Shown piece after piece: positions 51,402-64,000 of a stretch of 64,000 bases of DNA. The DNA is from Streptomyces sp. BK208. Lineage in GTDB: Bacteria > Actinomycetota > Actinomycetes > Streptomycetales > Streptomycetaceae. The stretch covers positions 248,001 to 312,000 of the forward strand of contig NZ_SOAV01000008.1 of the NCBI RefSeq assembly GCF_004364245.1. Direction: 5' to 3'. Each line of letters starts with the position of its first letter. The stretch's first letter is position 1. The position numbers and the translations under genes were made by a program. Under the pieces are notes generated by a model. It did not search any database, was not told the DNA's origin, and saw nothing but the letters and a program-made list of their open reading frames with translations.

Positions 51402-53128
51402 GGCCCGACCTCCGCAGCGGCGGGGGTGCCCGGGGCGGTGTCGTGGCCGGGCTGGGGAGGGGCGGGGGTGGCGGCGCCGGGTGGTGGGGTCGGTGCCGGG
51501 TGTGGGTGCGGGCGCGGGTGCTGGGCTGTCGCCGCGTTCGGTCCCGCGGCGCGCGGCGTGGTCTCGGGGCGGGACCGGGGGGAGGCGGGGGCGACGCGGT
51601 GGGGCGGCCCGCCCGATGCCGGACGGGGTGCCGCGCCCGGGTGCCGGGTCGCCGTCACGTGGGTCTCCGGGGCGGGTGCACGGGTGTCGGGGCCGACCGG
51701 GGGAGGGGCCGGGACGGTGGCGTCACGGGGTTCGCCCGGCGCCGGGTGCGGGGGTGCGTCCGGGTGCCTTGTGGCTGTGACGGGGGTCAGGGGGAGGTCA
51801 GGGGTGTCGGGGGCGGTCGGGATGCGGGCGGGGGTGGCGTCGCCGGGTGGTGGGGTCGGTGCCGGGTGCGGGGGAGTGTCCGGGTGCGCCGTGGCCGTGA
51901 CGGGGGGCAAGGGGAGGACACGGGTGTCGGGGGCGTGCGGAGAAGGACTGGGGGCCGGGGGGAGGGTGCCGGTCTCGGGGGCGGTCGGGACGCGGGTGGG
52001 GGTGGTGGCGCCGGGGGGCTGGGCCGGGGCCCGGTGGCGGGCTCCGGCCGGGTGTCGCGGTGGCATCGCGTCCGGGGCGGGTAGCCCGGCTCCGGGCGCG
52101 TGCACGTGTCCCGCGTCCGGGAGAGTCTCCCGTGCCGCCCGGGTCAGCAGGTCCGCCACCTCCAGTACGTGGTGCCCGGCCATCGTCGGCAGGCAGGTGC
52201 CGCGGGCCGGGCCGATGGCGGCCGCCCAGTCGGCCGGGATGGCGTGGACGCCGCAGGTCGCACCGGCCAGGGCGCCGGCCACGGCGGCCGTGGTGTCGGC
52301 GTCGCGGCCCATGTTGACGGCCGTCAGCACGGCGTCCGTGAAGTCGCCGTCGGCCGCCGCGTACGCCCCGAAGGCGAGGGCGACGGCCTCGGGGGCCAGG
52401 TCGGTCCACGGGTAGCCGCCGATGACCACCGCCGAGCGCACCGCGCGTTCGCCGCGGTGGGCCGCCGTCATCGCGCGGCGCAGACAGCGCGCCGTCCAGG
52501 AGTCGTCCGGGACGACGGCCAGGGCGGAGGCCACCACCGCGACGGTGGACGCCCCGGCCATGGCCGCAGCCACGCCCGCCGCCACCGCCTGGCCGCCGTA
52601 GATGCCCTCGCCCTCGTGACTGACCGAGCCGTCGATCGCCGCCAGCCGGGCCGCCTCAGCGGGCCGCCCGGCCGCGAACACGCCGTGCGGCGCCGCACGC
52701 ATGGCGAGCCCGTCGCTCCAGGCGTGCCGGTGCTGGGCGGAGATCGGCGCGGCCAGGCCCCGGCGCAGGTTCTCCAGGGTGCCGCGCTCGCTGAAGCCCG
52801 CGCCCCGGAAGGGGCCCTCCTCCCGGTCCGCGATCCACTCGTGCCAGGCCGCCCCCACGTGGGACGGGGTGAGCGCGGCGCCGTGGCGGGCCAGCAGCAG
52901 ACCGGAGAAGATCGCGTACTCCGTGTCGTCGGTACCGGCGGGCCGGTCGGCGACGTATCCCGTGATGCGGCCCCAGCGGGCCCGGATCTCCGAGGGCTTC
53001 ATGTTCTCGGCCGGCGCCCCGAGGGCGTCCCCGACGGCCAGTCCCAGCAGCGCGCCCCGGGCGCGGTCGCGAAGTCCGACGGGGCCGTCGGGCGTGGGGG
53101 CCGGGGGAATGCAGGCGGTGGATGCCAT
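51398..53128 (-). CDS. ADP-ribosylglycohydrolase-family protein D with long Pro-rich tail
   Basis: First gene of the operon, 576 aa. Residues 15 to about 335 form the ARH core: LGLAVGDALGAPAENMKP, GTDDTEYAIFSG and NMGRDADTTAAVAGALAG. From about residue 345 the protein is a low-complexity tail of about 230 residues rich in Pro, Thr and Ala with repeated units such as VTATRHPDAPPHPAP. ATG 53128 (MASTACIPPAP) is chosen for GAGAGG upstream; a longer start at 53176 is possible. The tail may be a linker or a surface-exposed part, though no signal peptide is seen. Confidence 0.85.
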   Translation of the reverse strand: MASTACIPPAPTPDGPVGLRDRARGALLGLAVGDALGAPAENMKPSEIRARWGRITGYVADRPAGTDDTEYAIFSGLLLARHGAALTPSHVGAAWHEWIADREEGPFRGAGFSERGTLENLRRGLAAPISAQHRHAWSDGLAMRAAPHGVFAAGRPAEAARLAAIDGSVSHEGEGIYGGQAVAAGVAAAMAGASTVAVVASALAVVPDDSWTARCLRRAMTAAHRGERAVRSAVVIGGYPWTDLAPEAVALAFGAYAAADGDFTDAVLTAVNMGRDADTTAAVAGALAGATCGVHAIPADWAAAIGPARGTCLPTMAGHHVLEVADLLTRAARETLPDAGHVHAPGAGLPAPDAMPPRHPAGARHRAPAQPPGATTPTRVPTAPETGTLPPAPSPSPHAPDTRVLPLPPVTATAHPDTPPHPAPTPPPGDATPARIPTAPDTPDLPLTPVTATRHPDAPPHPAPGEPRDATVPAPPPVGPDTRAPAPETHVTATRHPGAAPRPASGGPPHRVAPASPRSRPETTPRAAGPNAATAQHPRPHPHPAPTPPPGAATPAPPQPGHDTAPGTPAAAEVGP

Positions 53129-53255
53129 GCGGCCTCTCCTCTCCCTCGGCTCATCTGTCCCCGGTGCGGTGGGCACCGCAGCCGAACCGGGCGCAGCGTC
53201 ACCCGGTCGACATATGAGCAGGCAAGATCACGAATGAGTGCCTGAGGGTAAAACC

Positions 53256-53274
53256 GCAGGTAAGCCCAGCCTTT
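53256..53274. promoter_or_regulatory. Candidate iron box (DmdR/IdeR type)
   Basis: GCAGGTAAGCCCAGCCTTT matches 12 of 19 positions of the actinobacterial iron box TTAGGTTAGGCTAACCTAA, with a perfect left half-site AGGTAAGCC. It lies 88 nt before the metal transporter gene, in a region notably less GC-rich than its neighbours. Inference only. Confidence 0.4.
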
Positions 53275-53361
53275 CCTTGCTGGCGACGAGGAAATGATCG
53301 GCGTAGATTGGGTGTTGTTAAAAAGTGGAATGCGTCCAAACTAGCTTCCGGGGGAATCCTC

Positions 53362-54093
53362 ATGGCCATCATCGAGACCGAGGCGCCGCTGCACGAGGCG
53401 CACCGCGACAACCACACCCACCGCGACGTGAACGGCGGCTGGCTGCGCCCCGCCGTCTTCGGCGCGATGGACGGACTGGTCTCCAACCTCGCCCTGATGA
53501 CCGGTGTCGCCGGCGGCACCGCGAGCCAGCAGACCGTGGTGATCAGCGGGCTCGCCGGCCTGGCCGCCGGTGCCTTCTCCATGGCCGCCGGCGAGTACAC
53601 CTCCGTCGCCTCCCAGCGCGAGCTGGTCGAGGCCGAGCTGGACGTGGAGCGCCGCGAGCTGCGCAAGCACCCGGCGGACGAGGAGGCCGAGCTGGCCGCG
53701 CTCTACGAGGCGCGCGGCGTGGAGCCGGAACTCGCCCGCGAGGTGGCACGCCAGCTCTCCCGCGACCCCGAGCAGGCGCTGGAGATACACGCCCGCGAAG
53801 AGCTGGGCATCGACCCCTCCGACCTGCCGTCCCCGACGGTCGCGGCCGTGTCCTCGTTCGGGTCCTTCGCGCTGGGCGCCCTGCTCCCCGTCCTGCCGTT
53901 CCTGCTCGGCGCCGGTGCGCTGTGGCCCGCGGTACTGCTCGCGCTGGCCGGTCTGTTCCTGTGCGGCGCGGTGGTCGCCAAGGTGACGGCCCGCAGCTGG
54001 TGGTACAGCGGCCTGCGGCAGCTCGCCCTCGGTGGCGCGGCGGCCGGTGTGACGTATCTCCTGGGCAGCCTGTTCGGAACGGCCGTAGGATAG
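53362..54093 (+). CDS. VIT1/CCC1-family iron/manganese transporter
   Basis: A 243-aa membrane protein that exports or stores Fe2+/Mn2+. Signature: GGWLRPAVFGAMDGLVSNLALMTGVAG in helix one, AAGAFSMAAGEYTSVASQREL with the conserved Glu before the cytoplasmic metal-binding domain (about residues 75-155, rich in Glu), then three more helices. ATG 53362 has GGGGGA 7 nt upstream. Divergent from the ARH operon across a 230-nt region that holds the candidate iron box. Confidence 0.92.
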   Translation: MAIIETEAPLHEAHRDNHTHRDVNGGWLRPAVFGAMDGLVSNLALMTGVAGGTASQQTVVISGLAGLAAGAFSMAAGEYTSVASQRELVEAELDVERRELRKHPADEEAELAALYEARGVEPELAREVARQLSRDPEQALEIHAREELGIDPSDLPSPTVAAVSSFGSFALGALLPVLPFLLGAGALWPAVLLALAGLFLCGAVVAKVTARSWWYSGLRQLALGGAAAGVTYLLGSLFGTAVG

Positions 54094-54103
54094 CCCGGCT
54101 CGA

Positions 54104-54127
54104 ACTTATGCGACGGGTCGCATAAGT
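54104..54127. promoter_or_regulatory. 24-bp perfect palindrome between the VIT gene and gltB
   Basis: ACTTATGCGAC-GG-GTCGCATAAGT has 11-bp arms and starts 11 nt after the VIT gene stop. It resembles an operator of TetR/GntR type more than a GC-rich terminator, but a terminator is possible. Confidence 0.55.
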
Positions 54128-54465
54128 AATCGTTACTCGCTGGTTTCGAGCGCGTAATCTCCGGGCATGAGCCGTAAGCGCTGTGGGCAATGAGGCCCGC
54201 CGCGCGCTCGCGAAGAGGGCGACGTCGCCCTCTCCGTGCCCCTCGGACCGCCGGACACCGATCTGTCCGCCCCGGTCTCCACAGCTTTCACCGCGAGCAC
54301 GGCACCACCGTCGCAACCCCAGGTGTCCGCATGGTGGAACGGATTGTCCCGTTTACCGAGAACCGATCCATCATGTAACCTGCACCAAATTTTGCACCCA
54401 CCGCAGAGGGCCAACGTCGTCCCTCGGCACTTTGCACATGCCAGATGACGACGACGGGAGAGCCG
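54128..54465 (+). promoter_or_regulatory. Long leader/promoter region of gltB
   Basis: 338 nt without a supported gene; short ORFs through it lack ribosome sites. Around 54375-54390 GTAAC-CTGCAC-CAAAT matches the GlnR pattern GTnAC-n6-GAAAC in half. Similar TTTGCAC words recur at 54391 and 54431. Promoter boxes are not clear. Confidence 0.5.
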
Positions 54466-59053
<4,588 letters not shown>

Positions 59054-59061
<8 letters not shown>

Positions 59062-60517
59062 TCCCAAGGGCTTTCTGAACCACGGACGCGAGGTCGCCAG
59101 GACCCGCCCCGTCGGCGAGCGCGTCAAGGACTGGAACGAGGTCTACGTCCCCGGCTCCCTGCTGCCGATCATCAGCAAGCAGGCCAGCCGCTGCATGGAC
59201 TGCGGCATCCCGTTCTGCCACAACGGCTGCCCCCTCGGGAACCTGATCCCCGAGTGGAACGACTACGCCTACCGCGAGGACTGGTCGGCGGCGTCCGAGC
59301 GCCTGCACGCCACCAACAACTTCCCGGAGTTCACCGGCCGCCTGTGCCCCGCTCCGTGCGAGTCGGCCTGCGTGCTCGGCATCAACCAGCCGCCGGTCAC
59401 CATCAAGAACGTCGAGGTCTCCATCATCGACAAGGCGTGGGAGACCGGGGACGTCGCCCCGCAGATCCCCGAGCGCCTGTCCGGCAAGACCGTCGCCGTC
59501 ATCGGCTCGGGCCCGGCCGGCCTCGCCGCCGCCCAGCAGCTCACCCGGGCCGGTCACACCGTCGCCGTCTACGAGCGCGCGGACCGCGTCGGTGGCCTCC
59601 TGCGCTACGGCATCCCCGAGTTCAAGATGGAGAAGCGGCACATCAACCGCCGCATAGAGCAGATGCGCGCGGAGGGCACCCGCTTCCGCACCGGCGTCGA
59701 GATCGGCCGCGACCTCAAGGCCGGCGACCTGAAGAAGCGCTACGACGCCGTCGTCATCGCAGCCGGCTCCACCACCGCCCGCGACCTGCCGGTTCCCGGC
59801 CGCGAGCTGAACGGCATCCACCAGGCGATGGAGTACCTGCCGCTGGCCAACAAGGTCCAGGAGGGCGACTACGTGGCGCCCCCGATCACGGCCGAGGGCA
59901 AGCACGTCGTCGTCATCGGCGGCGGCGACACCGGCGCCGACTGCGTGGGCACCGCCCACCGCCAGGGCGCGGCCTCCGTCACCCAGCTGGAGATCATGCC
60001 CCGGCCGGGCGAGGAGCGGGACGCGGTGCGCCAGCCGTGGCCGACCTTCCCCATGCTGTACAAGGTCACCAGCGCCCACGAGGAGGGTGGCGAGCGGGTC
60101 TACGCCGTCTCCACCACCCACTTCGAGGGCGACCAGGACGGCAACGTCCAGTGGCTGCACCTGAGCGAGGTCGAGTTCATCGAGGGGAAGCTGACCCCGA
60201 AGCCGGGCACCGAGCGCAAGATCCCGGCCCAGCTGGTCACCCTCGCCATGGGCTTCACCGGCACCGACAAGGAGAACGGTCTCGTCGACCAGTTCGGCCT
60301 GGAGCTCGACGAACGCGGTAACATCGCCCGGGACGCCGACTTCCAGACCAACGTGCCGGGTGTGTTCGTCGCCGGTGACGCCGGCCGCGGCCAGTCGCTC
60401 ATCGTCTGGGCGATCGCCGAGGGCCGCTCGGCGGCGCGCGGCGCCGACCGCTTCCTGACCGGGGCCAGCGAACTGCCGGCCCCGATCCGCCCGACCGACC
60501 GCGCCCTCGCGGTCTGA
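59054..60517 (+). CDS. gltD: Glutamate synthase small subunit (GOGAT beta)
   Basis: NADPH-dependent reductase subunit (487 aa) that supplies electrons to GltB. The N-terminus carries the 4Fe-4S cysteines: RCMDCGIPFCHNGCPLGN and CPAPCESACVLG. The FAD site is VIGSGPAGLAAAQQ and the NADPH site VVVIGGGDTGADC; GDAGRGQSLIVWAIAEGR closes the FAD domain. ATG start inside gltB end, so the pair is coupled. Followed by a hairpin shared with the chitosanase gene. Confidence 0.97.
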
Positions 60518-60568
60518 CGGACGGAACAACCGAAGAACGTCCCGCACAAAGGCGTGCGGAACACTGAT

Positions 60569-60608
60569 GGCGCCTGCCCCGTCCCCGACCGGACCAAGGG
60601 CAGGCGCC
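60569..60608. terminator. Bidirectional terminator after gltD
   Basis: GGCGCCTGCCC (60569-60579) pairs with GGGCAGGCGCC (60598-60608) around an 18-nt loop. It lies 52 nt after gltD and only 9 nt after the convergent chitosanase stop. Confidence 0.8.
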
Positions 60609-60617
60609 GTCGCATGC

Positions 60618-61538
60618 TCAGGGCACCCGGTAGGTGTCCCCGTACATCTCCCACACCAGCGGCGTCGCCAGCTCCAGGTTCCCGGCCGCGAGGAAGCGGC
60701 GCTGGGCCGTGCCGACGCGGGAGGTGTCGACGCCCGGGCGCTTGGCCTTCATGGCCTGCTCGCGCACGTCCAGGAAGGTCTCCAGGTAGGCCTTCTCGGA
60801 CCCGCCCTGACCCGGCGTCTCCGCCTTGACCATGGCCTGCTCGCGCAGCCCGTAGAAGCCCTCGGCGTCCGTGTCGGGGCCGTGGAAGACCATCGCGTCG
60901 TAGTAGACGAACTGGCCCAGCGTGCCCAGGCCGTCCAGCTTGGCCAGGCGCACCGCCGGTTCGAAGTAGACCCGGTCGCGCTCCTCCTCCTGCGCCTCGC
61001 GGAACGCCGGGACCTCCGCCTCCGCCCGCCACGCCGCCGTGAAGCCGGGGTCCAGACCCTCGTGGGAGTCGCTGCCGTCCACCTCGCGCAGGGCCGGCAG
61101 GTAGCCTGCCAGGCCGTTGTCCGGATGGGCCTCGGTGTAGCGCTCGACCAGGGTGAGCAGGTCGTGGGTGCCGGTGCAGAAACCGATGATGCCCGCGGTG
61201 TACCCGTCGCCGTCCCCGACGTCCTCGATGCTGCCGTAGGCCGTGCGCCACCGCGTGGTCGAGTTCTCCGCGCTGGACACCAGCTGCTGGGCCAGCTCCT
61301 TCTTCGCGGGCGCGGCCAGCCCCGCCGGCAGGTCGGCGATGAGCGCGTCGTCCGCCTCCCGCTCCTCCTCGGCCCGGTCCTTGGCGTCGTCCCGGGCCGA
61401 CCGGGCGGCGGCCGGTGCGGACGCGGACGTCGCGGCCGGGTCGTCCGCCGCGTCGGACGAGTCCCCCGGCACCACGAAGTACACGCCCGCCGCGATCACG
61501 GGCAGGGCCCCGAGGAGCAGCACTCCGGCTCGTTTCAC
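60618..61538 (-). CDS. GH46-family chitosanase
   Basis: Hydrolyses partially deacetylated chitosan outside the cell. The 306-aa precursor has a signal peptide (MKRAGVLLLGALPVIAAGVYFVV) followed by an Ala/Asp-rich linker to about residue 70. The catalytic domain shows QLVSSAENSTTRWRTAYGSI, with the acid Glu, and EDVGDGDGYTAGIIGF, with the nucleophile-activating Asp. GTG start, AAAGG 9 nt upstream. The signal may give a membrane-anchored form, since no clear cleavage motif follows. Confidence 0.9.
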   Translation of the reverse strand: MKRAGVLLLGALPVIAAGVYFVVPGDSSDAADDPAATSASAPAAARSARDDAKDRAEEEREADDALIADLPAGLAAPAKKELAQQLVSSAENSTTRWRTAYGSIEDVGDGDGYTAGIIGFCTGTHDLLTLVERYTEAHPDNGLAGYLPALREVDGSDSHEGLDPGFTAAWRAEAEVPAFREAQEEERDRVYFEPAVRLAKLDGLGTLGQFVYYDAMVFHGPDTDAEGFYGLREQAMVKAETPGQGGSEKAYLETFLDVREQAMKAKRPGVDTSRVGTAQRRFLAAGNLELATPLVWEMYGDTYRVP

Positions 61539-61584
61539 AGGGGGACACCTTTCGTAGGGGGACAGCTCGCACAGCGGGGAGCAC

Positions 61585-62517
61585 TCACAGGGGCACGCTC
61601 CCGCCCGTCAGTTCGGACACCTTGACCACCGCCGTCACCGCCAGCAGCACCACCAGCGCGGCACCCGCCCCGGCCTGCACCACCGTGCGGCGCCCGTCGC
61701 GGGGCGCGTACGCGAACGACACGGCCAGCGCACCGCCGGCCAGCAGGCCGCCGAGGTGCCCCTGCCACGACGTGAACCAGGCGGAGACCACCAGCCACAG
61801 CAGCAGGGGGAGCATGAGACGGTTGACGCCCGCCGGGTCGGCGCCCAGCCGGCGGTGCAGCACGTAGTACGCCGCCCCCACCCCGAAGACCGCACCGGAC
61901 GCGCCGACCGAGACCTGCCCGGGGTCGGCGAGGACCAGTTCCAGGACGGACCCGCCGAGCGCCGACAGCAGGTACAGGGCGGCGAAGCGGAACCGGCCGA
62001 GCATCAGCTCCACCACCCGCCCCAACTGCCACAGCACGACCATGTTCAGCGTGAGATGCAGGATCCCGAAGGCGCTTTCGAAGGGCGACTGGTGGAGGAA
62101 GGCGCCGGTGAGCATCCGCTCCCACTCGCCCTGGGCGACCCCCTCCCCCCGCAGGGGCCCGGCGCTCAGGACCAGTCCGTCGCCGACCAGGGGCGTGCCG
62201 TCCGGGCCGATCAGCCGCGAACCGACCATGGCGAACCGGTCCACGATCCCCGGTCGCACCACCTCCGCCAGGTACACCAGCACGTTCAGCGCGAACAGCA
62301 CGTACGTCACGACGGGTGTCGCCGACATCCGGCCGCCGGCGATGGTCCGGGCCTGCCTGGCCGAACGCGCCCCCTCCTTCACGCACTCCGGGCACTGGTG
62401 GCCGACGGCGGCCTCGCGCATGCAGTCCGGGCAGATGTACCGCTCGCAGCGGGTGCAGCGGACGTGGCACTCCACCGCGGGATGGCGCCAACAGGTGGGG
62501 GTGGGCTCGGAATCCAC
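61585..62517 (-). CDS. Rhomboid-family intramembrane serine protease with zinc-finger head
   Basis: A 310-aa protein. The N-terminus has a B-box-like zinc module: CWRHP-VECHVRCTRCERYICPDCMREA-VGHQCPECV, with Cys/His ligands in a regular array. Six membrane helices follow. The catalytic Ser is in GASGAVFG and the His in WQGHLGGLLAGG. GTG start (VDSEPTPTCWRHP) with GAGGAG 9 nt upstream; a longer start would be poorly supported. The chitosanase gene begins 46 nt later on the same strand. Confidence 0.92.
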   Translation of the reverse strand: MDSEPTPTCWRHPAVECHVRCTRCERYICPDCMREAAVGHQCPECVKEGARSARQARTIAGGRMSATPVVTYVLFALNVLVYLAEVVRPGIVDRFAMVGSRLIGPDGTPLVGDGLVLSAGPLRGEGVAQGEWERMLTGAFLHQSPFESAFGILHLTLNMVVLWQLGRVVELMLGRFRFAALYLLSALGGSVLELVLADPGQVSVGASGAVFGVGAAYYVLHRRLGADPAGVNRLMLPLLLWLVVSAWFTSWQGHLGGLLAGGALAVSFAYAPRDGRRTVVQAGAGAALVVLLAVTAVVKVSELTGGSVPL

Positions 62518-62671
62518 GGGGCCGGCTCCTCGGGACGGGCGGACGGTGAGCCGGTGGGGACGGCGGCGAACAAAATAGCGAATGCCGGTGACCCGGCCGA
62601 GCGGCGGGGTGCACCGTGCCGTAACCTCGGCACCCGCACGACGCACGGCAGGGGTGACCGGGGGAGTCCGC

Positions 62672-63397
62672 ATGGCCGCGATCAGTCTCACCAAGGTGCA
62701 GGAGAGCGCACCCGCGCTGGTCGACCTGTACAAGACCGCCGGGGTGTCGCTCACCAAGCACGGCATGGACGGAACACGGGCGGCGGTCTACCTCGTCGTC
62801 GACTACTCCGGCTCGATGAAGCCCTACTACAAGGACGGCAGCGTGCAGGCGCTCGCCGACCGCGTACTGAGCCTGTCCGCGCACCTCGATGACGACGGCA
62901 CCGTGCCCGTGGTGTTCTTCTCCACCGACGTCGACGCCGTCACCGAGATCGCGCTCACCGACCACCAGGGGCGGATCGACCGGATCGTGTCCGGCCTCGG
63001 GCACATGGGCAGGACCAACTATCACGTGGCCATGGACGTTGTCGTCGACCACTACCTCGACAGCGGTGCCAGAGACCCTGCCTTCGTCGTCTTCCAGACC
63101 GACGGCGCCCCGACAAGTCGCCTCGCCGCCGAGCGGTACCTGTGCAAGGCGGCACCGCTGCCGCTGTTCTGGCAGTTCGTCGGCTTCGGCGACCCGGGCA
63201 GCCGCCAGTTCGACTACCTGCGGGGGCTCGACGAACTCGCGGTGCCCGGCAAACGCGTCGTCGACAACGCCGGGTTCTTCCACGTCGGCCGCGACCCGCG
63301 GAAGGTCACCGACGCCGACCTGTACGACCGGCTGGTGGGCGAATTCCCCCAGTGGCTGGCGGCCGCACGCGCTCAGGGCATCGTGCGGCCCGCCTGA
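62672..63397 (+). CDS. VWA-domain protein, TerF/TerY-like
   Basis: A 241-aa cytoplasmic protein with a von Willebrand A domain. The MIDAS metal site is seen: VVDYSGSMKPYY (DxSxS), GRTNYHVAMD (Thr) and FQTDGAPTS (Asp). Such proteins occur with tellurite-resistance (Ter) gene sets, and the N-terminus ISLTKVQESAPAL resembles TerD/TerF. ATG 62672 has GGGGGAG 6 nt upstream. It stands alone here; no other ter gene is in the window. Role unknown, perhaps a chaperone-like metal-dependent adaptor. Confidence 0.85.
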   Translation: MAAISLTKVQESAPALVDLYKTAGVSLTKHGMDGTRAAVYLVVDYSGSMKPYYKDGSVQALADRVLSLSAHLDDDGTVPVVFFSTDVDAVTEIALTDHQGRIDRIVSGLGHMGRTNYHVAMDVVVDHYLDSGARDPAFVVFQTDGAPTSRLAAERYLCKAAPLPLFWQFVGFGDPGSRQFDYLRGLDELAVPGKRVVDNAGFFHVGRDPRKVTDADLYDRLVGEFPQWLAAARAQGIVRPA

Positions 63398-63417
63398 AGA
63401 AGACCCGGACGCGACGG

Positions 63418-64000
63418 TCAGTGCGTCAGGGAGAAGCCCAGCAGCACACCCGCCGACACCTCCACCGACCCCGGCGCCAGGTCACCGGCCGCACCACCGA
63501 GCGCCCGGCCGTGACCGTGGTACTGGACGGTGGACTCGGCGTCCACGTCCTGGATGTGCACCACGGGCCCCAGCCGCACCCCCGCCGCCTCCGTGTACAC
63601 CTCCGCCTTGCGCCGGGCGGCGGCCACCGCCCGGCGACGCGCCTCGTCCCGCAGCGCCGGCTTGTCGTGCACGTCGAACTCGACGTCGTCGATCCGGTGC
63701 GCACCCGCGTCGACCGCGTCCACGATCAACCGCTGGAGATCGTCCAGCGCCTCCGTCTCGACCGAGTACGACGCCGAGCAGCGGTATCCGAGGAACTTCT
63801 GCTCGGGCCCGTAACCGTCGTACTGGGAATTGAGCCTGAGCCGGGAACCCGAGACCGAGGCGTCCGGTATCCCGTGCGCGCGCAACGCCTCACGCAGCCG
63901 CGACACCGCCGCCCCCGCCTGCTGGAAGGCCCGCTCCGGGGACGGCTCCGTCATGTCCACCGCCAGCTTCACCCGCACCAGCTGCGGCGCCGTCCGCACA
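63418..64000 (-). CDS. SIMPL (DUF541) domain protein, 5' end beyond the window
   Basis: The 193 codons seen, ending at 63418, have the SIMPL pattern: LRLNSQYDGYGPEQKFLGYRCSAS-type beta strands, DARRRAVAAARRKAEVYTEAAGVRLG and a C-terminal GSVEVSAGVLLGFSL. The first visible GTG (63999) is probably internal, because family members have further N-terminal residues, so the gene is partial. Bacterial SIMPL proteins are often periplasmic; no signal can be judged here. Convergent with the VWA gene, gap 20 nt. Confidence 0.8.
   Translation of the reverse strand, partial: VRTAPQLVRVKLAVDMTEPSPERAFQQAGAAVSRLREALRAHGIPDASVSGSRLRLNSQYDGYGPEQKFLGYRCSASYSVETEALDDLQRLIVDAVDAGAHRIDDVEFDVHDKPALRDEARRRAVAAARRKAEVYTEAAGVRLGPVVHIQDVDAESTVQYHGHGRALGGAAGDLAPGSVEVSAGVLLGFSLTH

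Overview
The window reads as chromosomal DNA from a Streptomyces-type actinomycete. GC content is very high, third codon positions are almost all G or C, GTG starts are frequent, and three genes (ileS, hisH and an MFS transporter) appear to start with TTG. Gene order and content match the conserved Streptomyces core segment that runs from ileS through dnaE, the his and trp loci and lgt to gltBD. There is no phage, IS element, CRISPR array, rRNA or tRNA that I can support. I saw no gene for a DNA-binding transcription factor; the only regulator-like gene is a DksA/TraR-type protein.

Layout. (1) 1-6.8 kb: a 24-bp tandem repeat and a terminator, then ileS on the minus strand behind a T-box leader, facing a DksA-like gene, lspA, rluD and a GNAT gene. 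(2) 6.9-15.3 kb: a CPA1 antiporter, an MscS channel, a dienelactone-hydrolase-like gene, a Tat-exported PhoD phosphatase, a membrane-anchored DsbA-like protein, a membrane protein and a DUF2252 protein. (3) 15.5-28.3 kb: dnaE, a 55-aa basic protein, a NYN-domain protein, an ABC exporter pair with a third membrane protein, a YbaK deacylase, a LON-domain protein, a hypothetical gene and a large membrane protein. (4) 28.4-34.2 kb: an overlapping his operon hisD-hisC-hisB-(54-aa membrane protein)-hisH-priA-ridA-hisF. (5) 34.4-45.4 kb: an MFS transporter, a TIGR03085 protein, hisI-trpE, two small trp-associated membrane proteins, a DUF2752 gene, trpC-trpM-trpB-trpA, a second DsbA-like gene and lgt. 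(6) 45.5-53.1 kb: a six-gene overlapping minus-strand operon of four ADP-ribosylglycohydrolase-family paralogues followed by a CaiB-type CoA-transferase and a CitE-type lyase. (7) 53.3-64 kb: a VIT1/CCC1 metal transporter, gltB-gltD, a GH46 chitosanase, a rhomboid protease, a VWA protein and a partial SIMPL protein cut by the window end.

How the parts fit. Histidine and tryptophan synthesis meet in PriA, which in Streptomyces does both the HisA and TrpF reactions; no trpF is present here. HisH/HisF and GltB/GltD are glutamine-dependent enzymes, and a GlnR-like half-site lies upstream of gltB. LspA and Lgt are two steps of lipoprotein maturation. The least explained part is the ADP-ribosylglycohydrolase/CaiB/CitE operon. 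Several small genes under 60 codons (19166-19333, 31476-31640, 40954-41130) are easy to miss and are listed. Coordinates of starts are my choice from Shine-Dalgarno spacing and family N-termini; no search could be run.
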